IMG/VR virus record: IMGVR_UViG_3300047548_000098
Coordinates: 1-39,631 of that record
Origin: a virus
Length of the DNA stretch: 39,631 nt
Direction: 5' to 3' (one strand)
The notes under the pieces were generated by a model. It was not told the DNA's origin. It saw only the letters and a list, made by a program, of their open reading frames with translations, and made no database searches. A program made the position numbers and the translations under genes. How positions within the stretch are numbered: the first letter of the stretch is position 1; every line of letters begins with the position of its first letter. Shown piece by piece: positions 16,301-25,600 of this stretch.

Positions 16301-19117
16301 AAGCTAGCCCTACAGCAAGGCAAATCGGAGTCGCAAGCCCATGAGCTTGCCATGACCAACGCGTTTAGCACCGGTTTAGTTGCAGCAACAGTGAATTTGG
16401 CTACCTTGGGTATCGGTCTTGATAAGATGCCTGATATTTTGTATGGTGGCAAAGAAGGTAAAGAAGGCGCTTCTAAACTATTTACTAGCTTACTCGACGG
16501 TATTAAAGATGGGTCTATCAAAGTAGGCAAAGAAACTGTTGGTGAAGCACTGGAAGAAGGGCTTACCGCTGCATGGCTTGAAGGGCAGCTATATAAGATT
16601 GACCCGAACCGGGATATACCCAAAGAGATTGCCGAAGCCGCTACCATGGGGGCTATCGCTGGAGGTGGTGTTGCCGGAGCGCTTACCGGTGCTGACGTAT
16701 CGGGCGATTTTATATATAACCTGACAAAAGATACGGCACCGATTCTGAAAGATCTTATTACTGGTGGGCCTAGCACTGTTGGGTATGCGTTTTCTACCCC
16801 CGGCACTGTTGGAGGCCCGTCGTTAGATGTTGCCACCGCTAAGGTTGAATCTGGTACTGACTTTATTATGGACTCCGTAAAAGCCGCTAAAGCCGTTACG
16901 GATACTAAAGAAGAAACAGTACGTCAGTTGTATATCGACATGACGGGGCATGAGCCGACTGCAGCAGAAATGGCTAAAGCTAAGGCTGACTTAGCTGGTG
17001 GAAAAATAATCCGTGAAATTGCCGCGGAAATCTACAGCGATCCGTATGTACAGATCAAAAACTTGTACCAAACAGTACTGGATCGCGCTCCTACTAATGA
17101 AGAGTTGGTGCGAAGTATTGGGGATATTAAATCCGGTGTAACCGATATAGGCATCTTAACTAATCAGGTTTACAACTCGACCGAAGCACGTACCGGACGT
17201 GTCGAATCGTTATTTAAAGACGTTCTTGGCCGTGAAGCTACACAAGAAGAACTTAACTACCGTTTAGCGGAACTAGAACGCGGGCGTAGTTTCGAAGAAA
17301 TGAAATCAGAGTTTTTTAACTCGGAAGAACGCCTTAGCAAAATAAGTAACGAAGCTTTAGTTGATACTCTGTATAGGAATATCTTAAACCGAGATGCCGA
17401 AGCTGCTGAGCGCCAACAACAGTTGGACGAGCTTAATAGCGGGCGTAAAACTGCTGGACAGTTAGAAAGCGAACTAAAAGCATCTAGCGAAAACATTATC
17501 CAAGATACCCTTGCTACGTTACAAGAGTTAGGTATTACTGACAAAACACAGCAATTAGAAATTCTTAGTGGGTATTTTGGTGACGCTGGCAAAGATAACG
17601 CTACGCTGAACAAACTACGGGAAGAAGCTAACGCAGCTGCAGACGCTGCACGTGCTCAAGACGAGGCTACTACTGATCTTGGCGAAGTATATGAAGCTGC
17701 ACAAAAATTAGGCTTGGGGGACATAACCCTAGCAGATTTGCAACCGTATACCGGCGATGTAAAAGAATCTGAATCCCTGCAGAAGTTCCGTACAGATAAT
17801 GCAGCACGAGCTGCAGAAGCTGCTATCGACGCAGTTTATGGTAAGGACTACGTAGCTCCTGAAGATCGCACTGCCGATTTGGTTAACCGTATAGTTACTG
17901 ACCAAAATACTACGTTTGATAGTCTGGTTAACGACGTACTGCAACCACAAAAACAAGTAGGGGATTTGTACAGACAGGTAATTGGGCTGGAAATGCCCAT
18001 GGAAAACCTGCTTACCCGTACCGCACAAATTACTAGCGGTGAGCTAAATTACCAACAGCTTAAGTCATTATTTGAAGGCACTACTAAGAACCAAGTTGCT
18101 GATACCTACCAGCGGTATCTTGGACGACTTCCTACCCAACAAGAGTTGGACTCCTATGTTAATGCGATTAACTCTGGGTATACCACGGTGCAAGGTTTGG
18201 CTACGGAGCTGCAAAGATCTCCAGAAGCCAAGACATACGCGACAAATAGCCAGCAACTACAGTCCCAAGTAGCCCAAGCATATAAAAATGCTACCGGGTT
18301 GGATATGCCCGCAGATAGACTTGCTTTGCGTACCGGTGAAATCGCTAGCGGCCAAAATACTTTGGCTGGGTACAGCTCCGCCGTAGCTAATAGCACTCAA
18401 GCACAAGTAGCGCAAGCGTACAAAGCGGCTACTGGCGTAGACATCTCTGCTGACAAACTAGCGCAACGTGTGTCTGAAATTAATAGCGGTCAAATGTCTT
18501 TAGCGGACTATCAAACTGCAGTAGCTAATAGTACTCGTGCGCAAGTGTCACAGGCATACCAGCAAGCAACAGGTACTGTACCCGATGCCGGCACGTTAGA
18601 ACAACTAACCAGCAGCGTTAAAGAAGGTACCTCGACCATTACGGATATCGCTACTCAGTACGCCCCAGCCACAGATACAGGTGTACCGGGCGGGCAAAGT
18701 GGTGGTGGCGGTGGTGGTGGCGGTGGTGATGGCGGTGGGTACAGCGGCCCTACCCCAGAAGAACTTGAACAAGCTAAAAAAGCTAAAAATTACAATAACT
18801 TAGTAAACTTTGTAACGCAGGTAGCACCTGCTGCGGTACAACAAGTGGAGGTTAAAACTCCGCCTCCGGAACCCATTGAGTACTTTTACAACTTCGAAGA
18901 CATTTTTGCTAACCCGAAACAGTCAGCGTTCTATAAGTCACCCTATGAATCTACAGCGGGTGCGTCTGGCGATTTTGGCGACCGATACAGTGCTAAACAT
19001 CAAGCTGAGCTTGCATCTGGTAAAGTAAAAGGGTCTAATGAGTATGTTTACAACGTCGGCGGTGCTGTAGAATACACCGATATGGACGAGATAATCCGCA
19101 TTTTGCGAGGTAAATAA
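13316..19117 (+). CDS. Giant internal virion protein with DUF4214 repeats
   Basis: This 1,933-residue protein begins with an amphipathic, Gly/Ala-rich region (~45-300) that could interact with membranes (for example PLTFVATVAAMATGNPWAIP). Long helical and coiled-coil stretches follow (~370-560). Two groups of DUF4214-like repeats lie at ~1200-1395 and ~1540-1770 (pattern LY.D..GREPT..EL...I..L..G). A run of glycines at ~1795-1807 precedes the C-terminal tail. DUF4214 modules occur in surface and secreted proteins. Size and location suit an ejection protein that enters the cell envelope with the DNA. The start codon overlaps the preceding stop. The function is inferred from layout, not from a catalytic motif. 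Confidence 0.7.
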   Translation: MIHPLLSPPRITVVQMSMAQARLWSLDHPVGSPTRGAPYGEYLKGNFFDSVGQFFSEVGKGFEKLGQEVLKPVGKAVEKIGQGIANDPLTFVATVAAMATGNPWAIPLITAASTAAKGGNFEDVLKATAISAATTYIAVEGTQWIQNGVQQAGTALGFEVGATTAKVIANVTAFSASGALSAAASGKDIAQGALMGGAQAALSLGINAALNEIPGFSDLGGTKEAPNYVGRAIQGTLQTTLAGVAGAAVAGKDLTTAAANSIIRGVMDGVTDGVNYVIKTVSNYFEPTNIDMPDVIKDMPPEVKAIAADALTQVVASAVFTGGKAPINLTGSFMKGASSAINKYVTSDFVNDVKTLTANLTSFNADPAVQEFTKASQVRDAVSEEYALLADEIAPLFEERDEAYAKAKEAADAYNANRTEENKQAAIAAGNAYAEKEAEVNRVYSGETVQYGANEWNGGETLSLKDAAARAQDELDQIKQGVVSSDEYGNTYTREATAEELAAAQAKVDQYTTAYHNTYAYRLTQIADRYAIEADKVKLLEPKYAELYKEQVGNAADPINAKTNELIQGIADEVVADLDPGWKEEEYKRLYGYGDGVSGSINYLQEGLEEGRYTNLDDAEIALEVAKVRRMDEVARTQGYSSANQLARVDKGAYNKLSNLVETEYGTNLTRLEEASIQEIFRGETTKNLSDFVPKYDGKGVLQVTVESAPYSEENHPPASIYSLPKVGAKFANEEEIAAGSAWLISTSDGKGVWITGNNDARSVYDPTTGGMVEVQVGEAVEYQDVTELDAWNMVNTFNAMNEEALVKVLPTAAESVEFVHNILDAAKETGSPAVINGTAMVLKGSTELVRAYNDLAIMAGKDPRNDAVRTTLDSMTGMITASTTQEYKDDLKNIKKLIDKSEGTGVVGAILEGATKYPGTFAMEYIGTELVQEGIQWALGGGVGKAVSWGAKGLGYVQDAVKAYTRTAAQGTFVASNVAEAAGGEAGNAYDQTYKLALQQGKSESQAHELAMTNAFSTGLVAATVNLATLGIGLDKMPDILYGGKEGKEGASKLFTSLLDGIKDGSIKVGKETVGEALEEGLTAAWLEGQLYKIDPNRDIPKEIAEAATMGAIAGGGVAGALTGADVSGDFIYNLTKDTAPILKDLITGGPSTVGYAFSTPGTVGGPSLDVATAKVESGTDFIMDSVKAAKAVTDTKEETVRQLYIDMTGHEPTAAEMAKAKADLAGGKIIREIAAEIYSDPYVQIKNLYQTVLDRAPTNEELVRSIGDIKSGVTDIGILTNQVYNSTEARTGRVESLFKDVLGREATQEELNYRLAELERGRSFEEMKSEFFNSEERLSKISNEALVDTLYRNILNRDAEAAERQQQLDELNSGRKTAGQLESELKASSENIIQDTLATLQELGITDKTQQLEILSGYFGDAGKDNATLNKLREEANAAADAARAQDEATTDLGEVYEAAQKLGLGDITLADLQPYTGDVKESESLQKFRTDNAARAAEAAIDAVYGKDYVAPEDRTADLVNRIVTDQNTTFDSLVNDVLQPQKQVGDLYRQVIGLEMPMENLLTRTAQITSGELNYQQLKSLFEGTTKNQVADTYQRYLGRLPTQQELDSYVNAINSGYTTVQGLATELQRSPEAKTYATNSQQLQSQVAQAYKNATGLDMPADRLALRTGEIASGQNTLAGYSSAVANSTQAQVAQAYKAATGVDISADKLAQRVSEINSGQMSLADYQTAVANSTRAQVSQAYQQATGTVPDAGTLEQLTSSVKEGTSTITDIATQYAPATDTGVPGGQSGGGGGGGGGDGGGYSGPTPEELEQAKKAKNYNNLVNFVTQVAPAAVQQVEVKTPPPEPIEYFYNFEDIFANPKQSAFYKSPYESTAGASGDFGDRYSAKHQAELASGKVKGSNEYVYNVGGAVEYTDMDEIIRILRGK

Positions 19118-19118
19118 C

Positions 19119-20108
19119 ATGGCTGATGATACTTCTACAGATTCGAGTTGGTGGGATACGTTCACCGGTTGGTTTGGTGGTGGGGATGATTCTTCTGGTG
19201 GTTCTACCTCTGGACTAGCTTGGAACCCTGATAAGGGGTGGGTAGATTCGGCTGGTAATGTTATCTACAGCGGTGCCGATGCTACAAGTGGTAATCTGGA
19301 TTCTGGCGTTATTAATGAAAAAGCAATGACGCTTGGCATTGACCCAAGTGCCCCTAACGTAGGTGGTCTAGTTGGGTTGGCAGAATCTCTTGGTGGTTCC
19401 TTGTGGGGTGGACTTAAAAAAGCGTTTACCGATAAAGAAGGTAACGTTAATTGGGGCAATATCGCGGCGCTTGGCGGTGGTTTATACGGTGCGTTAAAAG
19501 CCGGTGCTAATAATAAACCAGTTGGATACCAAGGTAATATCCCTTCGTATACGATGGTTCGTAGCCAAGTCCCTACGTATGACCCCAATCGTCAACCCGG
19601 TAGCAGTGGGCAAACTTACTTTACCCCTGCACAATATGTATCGGGCGACACAGCCGCAGCTAAAGAAACAGCGGCTAAACAAGCTGAAGACTTAGCAGCA
19701 GCCAATCGTGCAAATCCTGCGGCTGTTACCAAAAACCCGGCATGGGGTTATGCCAATGGTGGGATTATTAATCCTAATACGATTGATGTAGGTGATGATA
19801 CGTTACCATATACTTACCAAAACTTTGCACAGGGTGGCATTGCTAATTTAGCTGGTGGCAAATACTTAGCAGGTAATACAGATGGTATGGCCGACAAGAT
19901 TCCTGCTACAATCGCTGATAAGCAGCCAGCAAAGCTCAGTCACGGCGAGTTCGTGATCCCAGCAGATGTAGTAAGCCACCTCGGCAATGGCAACTCGGAA
20001 GCAGGTGCAGACCGCCTGTACTCGATGATGGACAAAATTAGACAAGCTCGGACTGGTACCAAGAAACAGGGTAAACAGATTAATCCGAACAAGTTTCTGC
20101 CCGGTTGA
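19119..20108 (+). CDS. Internal virion or tail protein with a C-terminal GEFVIPADVV motif
   Basis: This 329-residue protein has an acidic, Gly/Ser/Trp-rich N-terminus (SWWDTFTGWFGGGDDSSGG), a Gly/Ala-rich middle, and a C-terminal region with repeated GGI elements (YANGGIINP, FAQGGIANLAGG). It then has LSHGEFVIPADVVSHLGNGN at ~268-287. The GEFVIPA block recurs near the C-termini of phage tape-measure and internal virion proteins. The gene begins 1 base after the giant gene's stop, and a weak GAGG precedes it. It is likely a component of the DNA-ejection apparatus. Confidence 0.6.
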   Translation: MADDTSTDSSWWDTFTGWFGGGDDSSGGSTSGLAWNPDKGWVDSAGNVIYSGADATSGNLDSGVINEKAMTLGIDPSAPNVGGLVGLAESLGGSLWGGLKKAFTDKEGNVNWGNIAALGGGLYGALKAGANNKPVGYQGNIPSYTMVRSQVPTYDPNRQPGSSGQTYFTPAQYVSGDTAAAKETAAKQAEDLAAANRANPAAVTKNPAWGYANGGIINPNTIDVGDDTLPYTYQNFAQGGIANLAGGKYLAGNTDGMADKIPATIADKQPAKLSHGEFVIPADVVSHLGNGNSEAGADRLYSMMDKIRQARTGTKKQGKQINPNKFLPG

Positions 20109-20116
20109 GGTGAAGC

Positions 20117-20983
20117 ATGGCTGAAGATCTTAACGTAACAAATACCAATACTGGCGCTACAGGCGCTACGACTACAAATATTGATCCTCTTGTTGGTCAA
20201 AAGATTGGGACGGAATCGGCCCTGTCTAACTGGGCTGGCCCTTATGTTACTGAGATGCTTGGCCGCGGTATGGCCGCAGCGTCTACACCCTACCAAGCTT
20301 ATACTGGGCCGCTAACGGCTACCCCATCGGGGCTTCAGACTCAGGCTTGGACTGGACTGGCGGGACTAACACTGCCTACCGGACAGCAAACCCAGTTTAC
20401 TCCGGGTTCGTTCACTACAGAGGGTGTGGCTCAACAGTACATGAACCCCTTTGTACAGACAGCCCTGAACCCACAGATTGAAGAAGCGCGTCGCCAATCG
20501 ACAATCGAAAATCTCAAAAATAAAGCCGCTGCTACTCGTGCCGGTGCTTATGGTGGATCCCGTCAAGCGCTGATGGAATCGGAGAACCAGCGTAATCTCC
20601 TGCAAAATTTGGCGTTGATTACTGGTAAAGGTTATGAAACGGCTTACACCAAAGGTGCAGAACAGTTTAATACCGAGCAGGCTCGCCAACAGGCCGCGGC
20701 TAAACAGGCACAAGATTATGGTCTGGCAGGGCTGGGTGCGCAAGCTGCTGCCGGCGCAACGCAACGCGACATTCAACAGCAAGGCATTACCGCCGATTAC
20801 GGACAATTCCAAGAACAACGCGATTACCCGTACAAGCAAGTTCAGTACCTGCAATCGCTCCTGCAAAATCTACCACTGGCTACGCAGTCTTATACGTACC
20901 AGCAACCGAGTGCACTGTCTGAAGCCTTGGGTTCTGCTGGTGGTATCAAGCAGCTCTATAACACGTTATTCGGTGGCAAATAA
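20117..20983 (+). CDS. Internal virion protein, Gln/Ala-rich
   Basis: This 288-residue protein has a Thr-rich N-terminus and a Gln/Ala-rich helical centre (~115-245, for example ARQQAAAKQAQDYG and GATQRDIQQQG). A segment with NKAAATRAGAYGGSRQALME at ~138-157 recurs in small internal virion proteins of aquatic short-tailed phages. It lacks a signal peptide. GAGGTGA precedes the ATG at 20117. It is flanked by other virion genes with short gaps (8 and 9 bases). A role in DNA transfer similar to T7 gp14/gp15-class proteins is inferred from size and position. Confidence 0.6.
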   Translation: MAEDLNVTNTNTGATGATTTNIDPLVGQKIGTESALSNWAGPYVTEMLGRGMAAASTPYQAYTGPLTATPSGLQTQAWTGLAGLTLPTGQQTQFTPGSFTTEGVAQQYMNPFVQTALNPQIEEARRQSTIENLKNKAAATRAGAYGGSRQALMESENQRNLLQNLALITGKGYETAYTKGAEQFNTEQARQQAAAKQAQDYGLAGLGAQAAAGATQRDIQQQGITADYGQFQEQRDYPYKQVQYLQSLLQNLPLATQSYTYQQPSALSEALGSAGGIKQLYNTLFGGK

Positions 20984-20992
20984 GGATCTATT

Positions 20993-22663
20993 ATGTACGG
21001 CATTGATAGCGTTCAAGCACGTGTAGACGCCTACCGGGGTAATCCGCAGGCATTGGAAAAGAAGTATCAGATGAGCAAAGAACTCATCGACTTGTTGGCG
21101 CTCCAGAAACTTAAGACCGAGCGCGAAGCTGCAGCGCGTGAAATGCAGTTGGAGATGGCCGGGCAACAAGGCCAACCGGCTACCGTGGCTCAACAACGTG
21201 AGCAAGAAGCGCTAGAGACTAATAAGCAAGAACTTATGCAGCAGCAAGGTGCGTTAATGCAGCAACAAACTGCCCAACGTAACCAAAACCTGCAGAACGT
21301 TATGTCCGGTAATGCCCCACGTATGGCCCCTGCCCAACAACCGGCTCAAGGCGGCCTACCGAATCTTCCTGCACCGAATGTGGCTACCCCCAAGGCTATG
21401 GCTGCCGGTGGCATCGTGGCTTTTGCCGATGGTGATTATGTCGATCCTAAGCAGTACGGCAACTACGATCCTGCTAACCCAGCTCAAGCTGCGGATCGCC
21501 TAAATAGCTTCCGCGAGTACTTCAAAGATAAGTACGGTTTTGACCCTGAAGCCGGTGGCTTGCAAGGGCTTGGCACTCGCATTGCCGGTGCAATGGGCGG
21601 TACGTCGGAAGCCGCGGTTGATCTGGATAAATACCGTGCCATGAAAGAAGGCACCCAGAATCTACAACGCGCAACAGCGCCGCGTGCGCCTACCCCAGTA
21701 GCTGCTGCAGCACGTCAAGCTGCTCCACAGGAAGAAGAACCTGCTCCGGCTCGTGCCCCACAAGCTCGTCCGGCTCCGGCTGCTGCGCCCGGCGGTGCTC
21801 CCGCTGCTCCTACAGGTGGTTTGGGTAATCTAGGCGGCATCCTCAGTGGTCTGATGCAGAAATCGCTTGATCCTGAAGCCCGTGCTAAAGCTGCCGAACA
21901 AGAACGTGGTGTGGCTGAAAAGTACATGATGCCAACGGAAGAAGAAACGGCTCGCCGTAAGCAGATGCTCGCTGATGTACAGGCTCGCAACAAAGAACTG
22001 TATGACCCTGAGCGTCTACGTGACGAGTCTCTAACTCGTGGTTTGCTTGCCGCTGCTGGTCGTAGCACTATTGGTCAGACGTTGGCCGGTGCTGGTTTGG
22101 GTTCCCTAAACTATGACATCAAGATGCGTGAACTGGCTCGTCAGCGCATGGGCGAAGAACAGAAGCAAGAAGAAGAAATGATGGGTAAGACCCAGAAGGG
22201 TCGTGAGGATGTATACAAGGCAGGCCAAACGGCTGCTAAGGAAGAAGGCGACATCCAGAAACAAGGCATGGCATCCGCTGCCGGTATTGTTAGCACCCAG
22301 ATTTCTGCTGCTGCTTCGATGGCTAATGCCGCCGCTGCACGTGAAGCCAACCAGATCCAACGTGAGGCCATGACTCAGAATCAAGCTATGGGTCGTTACG
22401 AAGCCGCGTTGAAGGGCGAGCAAGAAGGTATCAAGGCCGTTGAAACCGCATACCAGAAGGCAAAATCGGAAATCCAGTACCTGCCAGAGAAGGAACGTAA
22501 AGCAGCTATGGCTCAGCTGGAATCTGATCGTCAACTTGGTATCGATGCTGTCCAACAGCGGTGGAAATCGGTTCAGCAAGCTGCTGCAGTTAAAGCTGGT
22601 ATTCCTACACAACAAAGCTCGTCAAGTAACGCTGGTTGGGGTAAAGTAGAGCAAGTTAAGTAA
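20993..22663 (+). CDS. Internal virion protein, coiled-coil and Pro/Ala-rich
   Basis: This 556-residue protein has an N-terminal helical region with Gln-rich coiled coil (~20-100), a GGIVAFADGDYVDP motif at ~139-152 like the GGI elements of the gene two places upstream, and a Pro/Ala-rich flexible linker (~225-280). A long charged coiled coil runs from ~295 to 520. It has no catalytic signature. AAGGA precedes the ATG at 20993. The size, coiled coils and clustering with the two giant proteins suggest an ejection-complex component, probably interacting with them. Confidence 0.6.
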   Translation: MYGIDSVQARVDAYRGNPQALEKKYQMSKELIDLLALQKLKTEREAAAREMQLEMAGQQGQPATVAQQREQEALETNKQELMQQQGALMQQQTAQRNQNLQNVMSGNAPRMAPAQQPAQGGLPNLPAPNVATPKAMAAGGIVAFADGDYVDPKQYGNYDPANPAQAADRLNSFREYFKDKYGFDPEAGGLQGLGTRIAGAMGGTSEAAVDLDKYRAMKEGTQNLQRATAPRAPTPVAAAARQAAPQEEEPAPARAPQARPAPAAAPGGAPAAPTGGLGNLGGILSGLMQKSLDPEARAKAAEQERGVAEKYMMPTEEETARRKQMLADVQARNKELYDPERLRDESLTRGLLAAAGRSTIGQTLAGAGLGSLNYDIKMRELARQRMGEEQKQEEEMMGKTQKGREDVYKAGQTAAKEEGDIQKQGMASAAGIVSTQISAAASMANAAAAREANQIQREAMTQNQAMGRYEAALKGEQEGIKAVETAYQKAKSEIQYLPEKERKAAMAQLESDRQLGIDAVQQRWKSVQQAAAVKAGIPTQQSSSSNAGWGKVEQVK

Positions 22664-22678
22664 TCGCACGAGGGTACT

Positions 22679-25600
22679 ATGGCGCTCTATCAAGTAACCG
22701 GGCCGGACGGTAATTTATATCAGATCGAAGGCCCGGAAGGCGCTACACGGGACGACGTAATCGCGCAAGTTAAAGCGCAGTTGCGCGTTCCTGCTCAACC
22801 CCAACCCGAACCTGAAACAACCGTTGGCGGTCACGCAAAAGAATTTTTGAAAGGTGTACCAGCCGGTGCTGTTGGCCTTTTAGAATCTGTAGGAACTGGT
22901 ATCAGCGCCCTTCTTCCAGAAAGCGTAGAGAAGGGTACACGCGAAACACTGGCTAAAGTTAGTAAAGATTTCCAAGAACCATTTACTCCGGAGAAGGGGT
23001 ATGAAGAAGCTACTAGCCGTAAGTTTGGTGAAGCGCTTGGGTCTACTCTACCGTTCTTTGCTCTTGGCCCTCTCGGCACTGCTGGTCGTGTTGCTGCTGG
23101 CGGGGTTGGTATGGCTGCTGGTGCAGGGGAGGCACGCACCCGTGCAGAACAAGGCGGTGCTACTGAAGGTGAGCGCGCTGCCGCAACAGGACTCGGTGCC
23201 CTCATTGGCACTACCGAAGTACTCCCGGTATTCAAATTCGTAGAAAACCTTGGCAAGCCGCTGGCTCAAGGGATCATTAGTAAGCTGCAACGTGCCGCTG
23301 CTACCGGTGGCGCAGAAGGTCTCCAAGAAGCTGCGTCTAATGCCGCACAAAACCTTGTCGAGAAGGGTCTCTATAACCCAGAGCAAGGTGTATTTACTGG
23401 CACAGGTGAATCGTTTGGTTACGGTGCGGGCGTTGGTGGTCTAGTCCAAGGACTTACCGATCTGGCACTGGGTCGCCGTGCCCGGTCTATGGCTACTAAA
23501 CAAGCTACAGCCGAACAGAAAGCCGCACAAGAACGTTACACTCCCGGCGTTACCCCGGAAGGCCCGCTGGCTCAGGGTGAATTGTTTACCCCAGAAGCCG
23601 CACCGGTTACAGAAGGTGCTGTGCCGGGAGCTGTGCCCGGTGTTGCTCCGACAGGCGAAGGTATCACACCTAGTGTTACCCCTGAAGCCGCCCCTACCCC
23701 AACCGAACCCGGCGTTGTAGAGCCCGAAAAAGCTATCACCCCCGAAGCGGTGCCTGAAGCACAAGGTCAATTAGACCTATCCACAGGCCAAACGCTTGAG
23801 CAGCAGATTGAAGAATTGTACCGCCAAGAGGAAGAAGTTAAGGCACGTCAGGATCTGACACAGGCCGAGAAGGATCTCGAAGTCGCCAAGCTAAAAATGG
23901 CGTCTGATATTGCCGAAACCGATGCTAGGGTAGAAACAGGTGAGATCAAGGCTAAAGAAGCTGAGCGTATCGAAGCACTCCGTCAGGTTATCGAAGAACC
24001 CAAGATTAAGAACATCCCCAAGCTGTTCTCGCAATATCTGATTTCTCTAGGTTACAACAAGGACACACCGTTTACCGAGCGAGAGCAGAACCTGATTAAC
24101 CGTGCCATTGACGTCAAACTGGCCGAGCCTGTCGCTAAAGAAGTCGAAGCTACCCCGGTAGATGTCAGCGCCGAGAACGCTCCGATGGAAGCCCTCATTC
24201 CTGAGAAGGGTGCCAAGCCTACCCCGCCGGGGCAGTTGCCGTTGGAGGGTATCCCGAAAGCTAAGCCTAGCGAAATCCGTGCGGCTGAAGAAGCTAAGAT
24301 GGCTGAGGCACAAGCTGCAGCTGCCCAGATGCCCGTTGGTGAAACTGTTACTGGTGAGATGCTAGACGGGTTTGGCCTCGGCCCACGCATGCCGATTCGG
24401 AAGCGCATCGAAGGTAAGTCGCTAGTCGACCCTGCTGAGCGCACGATGGTTCGTGGTGAATTGGCTGAGCTAGCCCTCAATCCGAATATCAAAGCACCGG
24501 TACGCCAAGCTGTACGTAACTTCATTCAGTCTGACATCTTCCGTACTCAGCCGGATATGTTTACCAAGAAGGGTGAGCCCCGCAAGACTAGCTTGCCCCC
24601 GACCGCAGAAGAAGTTGAACGTCGTAAGGCAGAGACCGTTGCAAAGCAAGAAGCTGAAAAGCAAGCCCGAGCCGACCGTGCTAAGAAGGCTGCCGAAACC
24701 CGTAAGGCTAAAAAGGAGGCAGAAAGTGCAGTCACAAGAACTGAGCCCGCAAGAGTTGGAATTAGCCCTGAAAGTACTGTGGGAGAGCGCGGAGAGCGAC
24801 GAGCCCCTGCTCCTAGTGCCACCCGAGCTGAAGCACCTAAAGCCGCTGGACTGGGAGATACTAAGCGGGTTCCTGTACAACCTACAGGACGAGAAAGACC
24901 GGCACAGCCTGCAGTAAAAGAGACTCGTGAAGAACGTGAGGCCAAAGAACAGAAGATCGCGCTTAACGAGTGGCAGGAAGCGTTTGATAAGGCTACTAAG
25001 GCATCAACTGGCCCGACTCTGGCAGAAATTCTGGCTGCTAAGAAGTCCAAGAAGCTGGAAGGTGTTAGTGCCCTAGCCCCGGACGTGTCGCCACAAATCC
25101 AAGCACAGCTTAAGTCTGGCGACCTAAAGGGCGCATTACTCAACCTAGCCGGATCCCTTGACGGTATAGCTGGCCGCATTACGCGTCAGTTGTCTAACGC
25201 TATCGAAGACACCAAGGTTGAGGTTGTAACTAACCTTAAGGATGAGGCAGGTAAGCCCGTTGCTGGCCTGTTTGATCCGACCACTAACACGATCAAGCTG
25301 GACTCCAAGGCTGGCGTAAGTAGTCACACGGTTATCCATGAAGCAGTCCACGCAGCGACATCGCACGTGCTGGCTAATAAGTCGCACCCGGTTACACGCC
25401 AGCTTCAAGCCCTGTACGACTCAGTTAAGGGCTCGCTGGATACCGCTTATGGCGCTACTTCGCTGGACGAGTTTGTATCGGAAGCCTTCAGTAACCCAGA
25501 GTTCCAAGCCAAGCTACAAGCTATCAACCCGAAGGGTGAGCCGATCACGGCATGGCAGCGGTTTAGCAACACGATCCAGAACTTTGTGCGCCGCATGATT

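Noticed and set aside
16297-16836. Minus-strand open frame of 179 codons inside the giant virion gene.
   Set aside because: The Pro/Ser/Ala-rich composition is what the complement of a Gly/Ala-rich coding sequence gives; there is no start context and no motif.
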